Source of the DNA: an uncultured Lachnospiraceae bacterium | GTDB taxonomy: Bacteria; Bacillota; Clostridia; Lachnospirales; Lachnospiraceae | Reading direction: 5' to 3' | DNA: 8,515 nt | Assembly: GCA_905236615.1 (NCBI GenBank) | Contig: CAJORC010000001.1 | Span: 1 to 8,515 of the forward strand | Part shown: positions 4,129-8,515 of the stretch, piece by piece | How the letters are laid out: every line of letters begins with the position of its first letter | How positions within the stretch are numbered: position 1 is the stretch's first letter | Position numbers and translations under genes: made by a program | The notes under the pieces: model-generated | Told to the model about the DNA's origin: nothing | The model's input: only the letters and a program-made list of their open reading frames with translations | Database searches by the model: none

Positions 4129-6486
4129 ATGAATATTATATCAACTATTTCCGAAGAACTCGCAGTACAGAGCTGGCAGACGGAAGCCGCAGTCAAACTT
4201 ATTGACGAGGGAAATACCATTCCTTTCATTTCCCGTTACAGAAAAGAAGCTACAGGTTCACTTAACGATGAACAGTTAAGAAATCTTTTCGAGCGATTAA
4301 ATTATCTCCGAAATCTCGAGGAGAAAAAACAGGCTGTACTCCAGTCTATCGATGAACAGGGTAAGCTTACGGATGAGCTCAGGGCAAAGATCGAAGCTGC
4401 AGAGAAGCTTGTTACTCTCGAAGACTTATACAGACCTTACAAGCAGAAGAAAAAGACCCGTGCAACCGCGGCCAAGGCAAGAGGTCTCGAGCCCCTCGCA
4501 GAGTATATACTCACAATGTCCGCAACTGCCCCTCTTGAAGAAGAAGCTGCAAAATATGTAACAGGACCTATAACTCCTGAGTCAGACAGTAAGGAAGACA
4601 AAGTCAAGGCTGCAGAGAAGGAAGTCCTCGATACTGCTGCTGCACTTGCAGGCGCTTCAGATATCATTGCGGAAAAAATTTCCGATGAGCCCGACTACAG
4701 AACTTATATCAGAGATATCACAATTTCTGACGGTAAGATCGTTTCATCCGCCAAAGATGAGAAGGAAAAGTCTGTTTACGAAAACTACTACGAATACGAA
4801 GAGCCTGTTTCAAAGATCGTTGGGCACAGGATTCTCGCGCTTAACAGGGGTGAAAGTGAAAAATTCCTCATTGTAAAGATTGCTTCCCCCGAAGATCGTA
4901 TTTTAGGATATCTTGAAAAGAAGGTAATCACTAAGGATAACGAGTATACTACTCCGTTCCTTAAAGAGACTGTAAAAGACAGCTATAAGAGGCTTATCGA
5001 ACCTGCCATTGAACGTGAGATCCGTTCCGACCTCACTTCAAAGGCCGAGGACGGCGCTATCGATGTTTTCGGCAAGAACTTAAAGCAGCTTCTTATGCAG
5101 CCACCGATTGCAGGACAGACTGTTCTCGGATGGGATCCTGCTTTCCGTACAGGATGTAAATTAGCGGTTGTTGATCCTACCGGAAAGGTTCTTGATACAG
5201 TGGTCATCTATCCCACCGAACCTCAGAAAAAGATAGAGGAAGCAAAGAAAATTGTAAAGAAGCTCATTGAAAAATACAAGGTAACCCTTATCTCCGTTGG
5301 TAACGGAACCGCTTCCAGAGAATCCGAACAGGTTATTGTGGAAATGCTCCATGAAATTCCCGAAGCTAACGTGCACTATGTTATAACAAACGAAGCCGGT
5401 GCCAGCGTTTATTCGGCAAGCGAGCTTGCTACAGAGGAGTTTCCTAATTTTGACGTAGGTCAGAGAAGTGCAACTTCCATTGCAAGACGTGTTCAGGATC
5501 CTCTTTCGGAACTGGTAAAGATCGATCCCAAGTCGATCGGTGTCGGTCAGTATCAGCATGATATGAACCAGAAAAAGCTTGGTGATGCCTTAAACGGTGT
5601 CGTTGAAGATGCTGTTAACAATGTAGGTGTGGATGTCAATACTGCTTCTGCCCCGCTTTTGAAATATGTTTCCGGTATAAGTTCAACCGTTGCAAAGAAT
5701 ATCGTCGAATACCGTGAGGCTAACGGTCCATTCAAGAGCCGCAGCGAATTTAAGAAAGTTCCCAAGCTTGGTCCTAAGGCCTTTGAGCAGTGTGCAGGAT
5801 TTATGAGGATACCCAATGCCAAGAATCCTCTTGATGCAACTTCTGTTCATCCCGAGTCTTATGATGCAGCAAAGATCCTTCTTGACAAGATCGGCTGTGA
5901 AGTTAATGACGAAGCAGCAATTAAGGCTTTTGAGAAATCCATTTCCGATAAGAAACAGCTTTCCGAAGAAATTGGCGTCGGTGAGCTCACGATGATGGAT
6001 ATTCTCCATGAACTTGAAAAGCCCGGACGTGACCCCCGTGAAGACATGCCCAAGCCTATTCTCCGCTCTGATGTCCTCGATATGAAGGATTTGAAGCCGG
6101 GAATGATCCTGAAGGGTACTGTAAGAAATGTTATAGATTTCGGTGCTTTTGTAGATATAGGTGTTCATCAGGATGGACTTGTCCATCTGTCACAGATGTG
6201 CGATCACTACATAAAGCATCCTCTTGAGGTTGTTTCTGTCGGTGATATCGTAGATGTGAAAGTTCTTGACGTTGATCTGGAAAAAGCCCGTATTTCCCTT
6301 ACAATGAAGCTTAATGAAGAGGGAAGTGAAAAGAAAACCGAGAAGAAAGCTTCCGGCAAAAAGGACTCACAGAATAAGCGTCCAAACGGAAATAACAAAC
6401 AGAAGCCTAAAAAGAAACCTGAGCGCAAACAGGAATATGCTCCAGGAACCATAGGATATATTCTCGCTCATCAGAATCGAAAATAA
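4129..6486 (+). CDS. tex: Tex, S1-domain RNA-binding transcription accessory protein
   Basis: Tex is a conserved cytoplasmic nucleic-acid-binding protein related to eukaryotic Spt6 and linked to transcription and RNA metabolism. The 785-residue protein shows the full architecture: an N-terminal helical Tex domain with IPFISRYRKEATG (31-43), LEDLYRPYKQKKKTRA around 100-115, a YqgF/RNase H-like domain from about 329 to 455 (LGWDPAFRTGCKLAVVD; SVGNGTASRESE at 389-400), helix-hairpin-helix modules at about 504-560 (YVSGISSTVAKNIVEYR; VPKLGPKAFEQ), and an S1 domain at about 652-725 (GAFVDIGVHQDGLVHLS). A Lys-rich tail of about 60 residues follows. ATG 4129 is chosen because AAGGA lies nine bases upstream. 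It is transcribed alone, between a divergent promoter region and a bidirectional terminator. Confidence 0.97.
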   Translation: MNIISTISEELAVQSWQTEAAVKLIDEGNTIPFISRYRKEATGSLNDEQLRNLFERLNYLRNLEEKKQAVLQSIDEQGKLTDELRAKIEAAEKLVTLEDLYRPYKQKKKTRATAAKARGLEPLAEYILTMSATAPLEEEAAKYVTGPITPESDSKEDKVKAAEKEVLDTAAALAGASDIIAEKISDEPDYRTYIRDITISDGKIVSSAKDEKEKSVYENYYEYEEPVSKIVGHRILALNRGESEKFLIVKIASPEDRILGYLEKKVITKDNEYTTPFLKETVKDSYKRLIEPAIEREIRSDLTSKAEDGAIDVFGKNLKQLLMQPPIAGQTVLGWDPAFRTGCKLAVVDPTGKVLDTVVIYPTEPQKKIEEAKKIVKKLIEKYKVTLISVGNGTASRESEQVIVEMLHEIPEANVHYVITNEAGASVYSASELATEEFPNFDVGQRSATSIARRVQDPLSELVKIDPKSIGVGQYQHDMNQKKLGDALNGVVEDAVNNVGVDVNTASAPLLKYVSGISSTVAKNIVEYREANGPFKSRSEFKKVPKLGPKAFEQCAGFMRIPNAKNPLDATSVHPESYDAAKILLDKIGCEVNDEAAIKAFEKSISDKKQLSEEIGVGELTMMDILHELEKPGRDPREDMPKPILRSDVLDMKDLKPGMILKGTVRNVIDFGAFVDIGVHQDGLVHLSQMCDHYIKHPLEVVSVGDIVDVKVLDVDLEKARISLTMKLNEEGSEKKTEKKASGKKDSQNKRPNGNNKQKPKKKPERKQEYAPGTIGYILAHQNRK

Positions 6487-6493
6487 TTATAAT

Positions 6494-6543
6494 AAAACCC
6501 CGAAATACTCATCATTTAACCTTCTGAGTATTCCGGGGTTTTT
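6494..6543. terminator. Bidirectional intrinsic terminator between tex and the TupA-like gene
   Basis: Arms 6498-6511 and 6525-6538 form a 14-bp stem with one mismatch, closed by CCCCG/CGGGG and a 13-base loop. A-tract 6494-6497 and T-tract 6539-6543 flank it, so the stem has a U-run in both transcription directions. It serves tex (stop 6486) and the convergent TupA-like gene (stop 6558). Confidence 0.9.
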
Positions 6544-6557
6544 AACAGGCATATTTT

Positions 6558-7454
6558 TTACTTTTCAATCGGTAATACTATCTTTTCTCCCATGAAAAGA
6601 TCTGCTTCGGGAGGATTCCATGTATACTGCCCCGAACCGGGAGTAAATGTCATTTCTCCAAACTTTATATCTCCGTTATCAAGGACATAAAAGTCTACTC
6701 TTACATAATTCCAGCCCTCACTTAACCTTTCCGCAAGTTCTCTGAGCTTGCCAAGGCATTCCGGCTTTGACGGGATTTTCTCGTATCGCGGGAATACCGC
6801 ATCGTAAAAATCAACCGGATTCCAATCCATATCAAAATATATTTCATGCGCAGAATCCCGTCTTCCGCCTATATATTCTATATATTCCGGAACACCGTTA
6901 AAGCAGTGTATTTTGTAATCGAAGAGATCATTTCCACCGTTATCGATAAACTCCTCTGCTATGATCTTTCTTTTGATATCCCTGTACTGAAGCTGATAGC
7001 CAAACTGAAATGCAAAGTTAATGCTCATCCAGAAGTTGAATTTTTCCCTCGCATCATTTATATCCAGTCTGCTCTTATCATCAACAATAATATTTGTGGC
7101 AGAACCATGATTTGTTTTCAGGGCAAATCTGTCCGGAAGCCTGTCAAAATCAATATCGTCGAATCTGTCCCATGCTCCCAGAAGGGGTATTAAATATTCT
7201 TCACCTATTTTTTCCTTTACAAATTCCCGAACAAGATACTTATCTGAAAGTCTTGTCATTTCCGAGGTAACTCCATAAAGCTTTATCCAGTTTATCTTAT
7301 CACAATATGTTTTGGGTTCTTTGAGATTAAGTTCTCTTCCCGTACATTTTCTAAACCAGCTTTTCAGCGCAATCGGATAAAAAAACGGCGGTACAAGGCT
7401 TTCGTGCCAGTATGCAAGCTTTTTTCTAAGCCAGACCTTTCTGTCAATTCCCAT
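6558..7454 (-). CDS. TupA-like ATP-grasp ligase, surface polysaccharide biosynthesis
   Basis: This 298-residue protein belongs to the TupA-like ATP-grasp group, named from a teichuronopeptide biosynthesis gene of an alkaliphilic Bacillus. Members are ATP-dependent carboxylate-amine ligases thought to attach amino-acid units to surface polymers. Visible features are LSDKYLVREFVKEKIG (69-84), the nucleotide-site stretch FALKTNHGS (110-118), the IIAEEF hinge (164-169), DYKIHCFNG (179-187), the VRVDFY strand (251-256), and the metal-binding end GEMTFTPGSGQY (266-277). I chose ATG 7454 because AAGGGG lies nine bases upstream; it overlaps the end of the preceding gene by 11 bases. An upstream ATG at 7490 is in frame but lies deeper in that gene. 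The acceptor polymer is unknown. Confidence 0.88.
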   Translation of the reverse strand: MGIDRKVWLRKKLAYWHESLVPPFFYPIALKSWFRKCTGRELNLKEPKTYCDKINWIKLYGVTSEMTRLSDKYLVREFVKEKIGEEYLIPLLGAWDRFDDIDFDRLPDRFALKTNHGSATNIIVDDKSRLDINDAREKFNFWMSINFAFQFGYQLQYRDIKRKIIAEEFIDNGGNDLFDYKIHCFNGVPEYIEYIGGRRDSAHEIYFDMDWNPVDFYDAVFPRYEKIPSKPECLGKLRELAERLSEGWNYVRVDFYVLDNGDIKFGEMTFTPGSGQYTWNPPEADLFMGEKIVLPIEK

Positions 7455-8515
7455 ATATATACACCCCTTGTTCTTCACTGTGCTGATCAAGCTCTGTCAT
7501 ATATAACCCCTGACCAGAAGCTGCTAATATCATCCCGTTATAATTTGAGTAAATAAGGTATTTTCCATCATTAGCATAATAAATACGCCATTTTGTTACC
7601 GTAAGACCATGGTCATCTTCAAAATCAACCTTATCACCGTCTTTATTTCCTGCCATCACCGAAAGATACTTGTCTGACTCTGTATCCTTCAGTCCATATG
7701 TACCGTCAGCGTTTTCTTCAATCCTCACTTTTACCTTAACACTTCCGGCATCAGAGCAGATCGAATAAATTCCATTTTCTATCAGAGCGCTCTTTTCAGG
7801 CTCACCCTTTGCTTCAAATTCTGCATCTTCCGTACTGGTATCAAGATTGGCTGCGGAAACCAGATTACCATTATCCCTGTCTATAAGAACGATATTTAAT
7901 CCTGAACTGTCAACCGATTTTTCACTGCCATCAATTTCTATCTCGCAGTCTCCTCCGGCTCCGCCGCTCTTCATATGCACATCATGCTCTGAAGCATTGG
8001 CATCTTTCCATACAAAATCATAATTCATGACATCAGGATTACTGATCTCAACTTTCTTCTGTCCACCGTCAATCACCGCAATATACGACATTTGTTTTAG
8101 CTTTGCAAAATCCGTGGTCAGACCTATTTTTTCAAAAACACTATTCAGGCCGGACATCCATCCTTTAGAAACATCATTTTTGACCGTGACCAGAATAAGA
8201 TACTTTTCCTTATTTGCCGCAAGAGCGTTTAGCCACTCATACTTTCTGCGTTTATTATCCAGAAGATCATAGATTTCCCTATTCTCCCATTCACAATATT
8301 CCGACAGATCGTTGTCCCAGCTTTCATATCCCGACTGGTCCTTATGCGATTCCTGCTTTAATTCATCAGTCAGATATTTTGCAAAATACTTTGATGTCTT
8401 TGCCATTCCGTAATAATTAAGATGTTTACCATTATCAAAGCTGTCTTTTTTCCAATTGAGTCCGATAGAATCATCTTCTTTCGACATGTCAAAAAAGGGT
8501 AAACCTATCTGTTCA
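7444..8515 (-). CDS. SGNH/DltD-like esterase end fused to ILEI-like and ricin-type domains (N-terminus cut)
   Basis: The frame is open from the right edge (codon 8512-8514) to a TGA at 7444-7446, giving 356 visible codons; the ATG at 8487 is internal. The first segment reads GLPFFD...FDNGKHLNYYGMAKTSKYFAKYL, the conserved end of SGNH/DltD-like acyl-transferring or deacylating enzymes, with the catalytic histidine coded at 8422-8424. After a charged linker comes an alpha/beta region (coded by 7834-8244) resembling ILEI/PANDER with its two halves exchanged: WLNALAANKEKYLILVTVKND...GLNSVFEKIGL, then MKSGG...SSGLNIVLIDRDNGNLVS...LDT. The last 110 residues (7453-7788) form a ricin-type beta-trefoil-like repeat, with KYLSV, TKWRIYY and KYLIYS. 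The catalytic core, signal peptide or membrane anchor would lie outside the window. Likely role: O-acyl modification or recognition of a surface glycan; it is translationally coupled to the ATP-grasp gene. Confidence 0.72.
   Translation of the reverse strand, partial: EQIGLPFFDMSKEDDSIGLNWKKDSFDNGKHLNYYGMAKTSKYFAKYLTDELKQESHKDQSGYESWDNDLSEYCEWENREIYDLLDNKRRKYEWLNALAANKEKYLILVTVKNDVSKGWMSGLNSVFEKIGLTTDFAKLKQMSYIAVIDGGQKKVEISNPDVMNYDFVWKDANASEHDVHMKSGGAGGDCEIEIDGSEKSVDSSGLNIVLIDRDNGNLVSAANLDTSTEDAEFEAKGEPEKSALIENGIYSICSDAGSVKVKVRIEENADGTYGLKDTESDKYLSVMAGNKDGDKVDFEDDHGLTVTKWRIYYANDGKYLIYSNYNGMILAASGQGLYMTELDQHSEEQGVYIYGN
7464..7469 (-). promoter_or_regulatory. Ribosome binding site deciding the TupA-like gene start
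   Basis: AAGGGG on the minus strand, nine bases before ATG 7454 and inside the last codons of the upstream gene. This favours 7454 over the ATG at 7490 and implies coupled translation. Confidence 0.65.

Noticed and set aside
7455..7490. Longer TupA-like protein starting at ATG 7490
   Set aside because: It would lengthen the overlap with the upstream gene to 47 bases and lacks a strong ribosome binding site; AAGGGG fits ATG 7454.
8485..8487. ATG 8487 as the true start of the SGNH gene
   Set aside because: The frame is open to the window edge and the residues before it (GLPFFD) belong to the conserved SGNH end, so the gene begins outside the window.

Overview
The window reads as a chromosomal segment of a low-to-mid GC anaerobic Firmicute, most likely a Lachnospiraceae member (Butyrivibrio/Roseburia-like). 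This is inferred from gene content: a DUF975 membrane protein, a SprA-type small zincin, a RibU-type ECF S-component under an FMN riboswitch, a Tex with a basic tail, and a TupA-like ATP-grasp next to an SGNH/ILEI/ricin-type surface protein. Promoters with near-consensus -35/-10 boxes and 17-base spacers, together with strong purine-rich ribosome binding sites, fit a Firmicute. No database search was possible, so family names rest on recognised motifs.

Region 1 (1-1137, minus strand) holds the t6A tRNA-modification pair tsaE-tsaB, joined by an ATGA overlap. tsaB runs off the left edge. A consensus promoter for the pair lies in the gap behind ribU, and its expected start point falls inside a 14-bp stem that could terminate ribU transcripts.

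Region 2 (1137-2181, minus strand) is a riboflavin-uptake unit in this order: sigma-A promoter, FMN riboswitch aptamer, intrinsic terminator, a roughly 138-bp block of short hairpins, ribosome binding site, ribU. The hairpin block lies in the leader between the riboswitch terminator and the gene and looks like an inserted palindromic repeat element.

Region 3 (2178-4039, minus strand) is a three-gene set with two 40-base gaps: a small DUF4190-like membrane protein with an acidic/tyrosine-rich tail, a 149-residue SprA-like protein with HEQEH and two CxxC pairs, and a DUF975 integral membrane protein. It starts from a promoter whose -10 box is interleaved with that of the divergent tex gene. No terminator of its own is visible, and its last stop codon overlaps the promoter of the FMN riboswitch.

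Region 4 (4052-6543, plus strand) is tex, a complete 785-residue RNA-binding transcription accessory protein, ending at a strong bidirectional terminator.

Region 5 (6558-8515, minus strand) is a two-gene cell-surface polysaccharide module. The upstream gene, cut by the right edge, encodes the end of an SGNH/DltD-like esterase fused to a domain resembling ILEI/PANDER in circularly permuted order and then to a ricin-type beta-trefoil. It overlaps by 11 bases a complete TupA-like ATP-grasp ligase gene. Together they suggest decoration of a surface glycan or teichoic/teichuronic-type polymer. The most unusual items are the permuted ILEI-like domain, the hairpin block in the ribU leader, and the interlocked promoter arrangements upstream of tsaE and tex.
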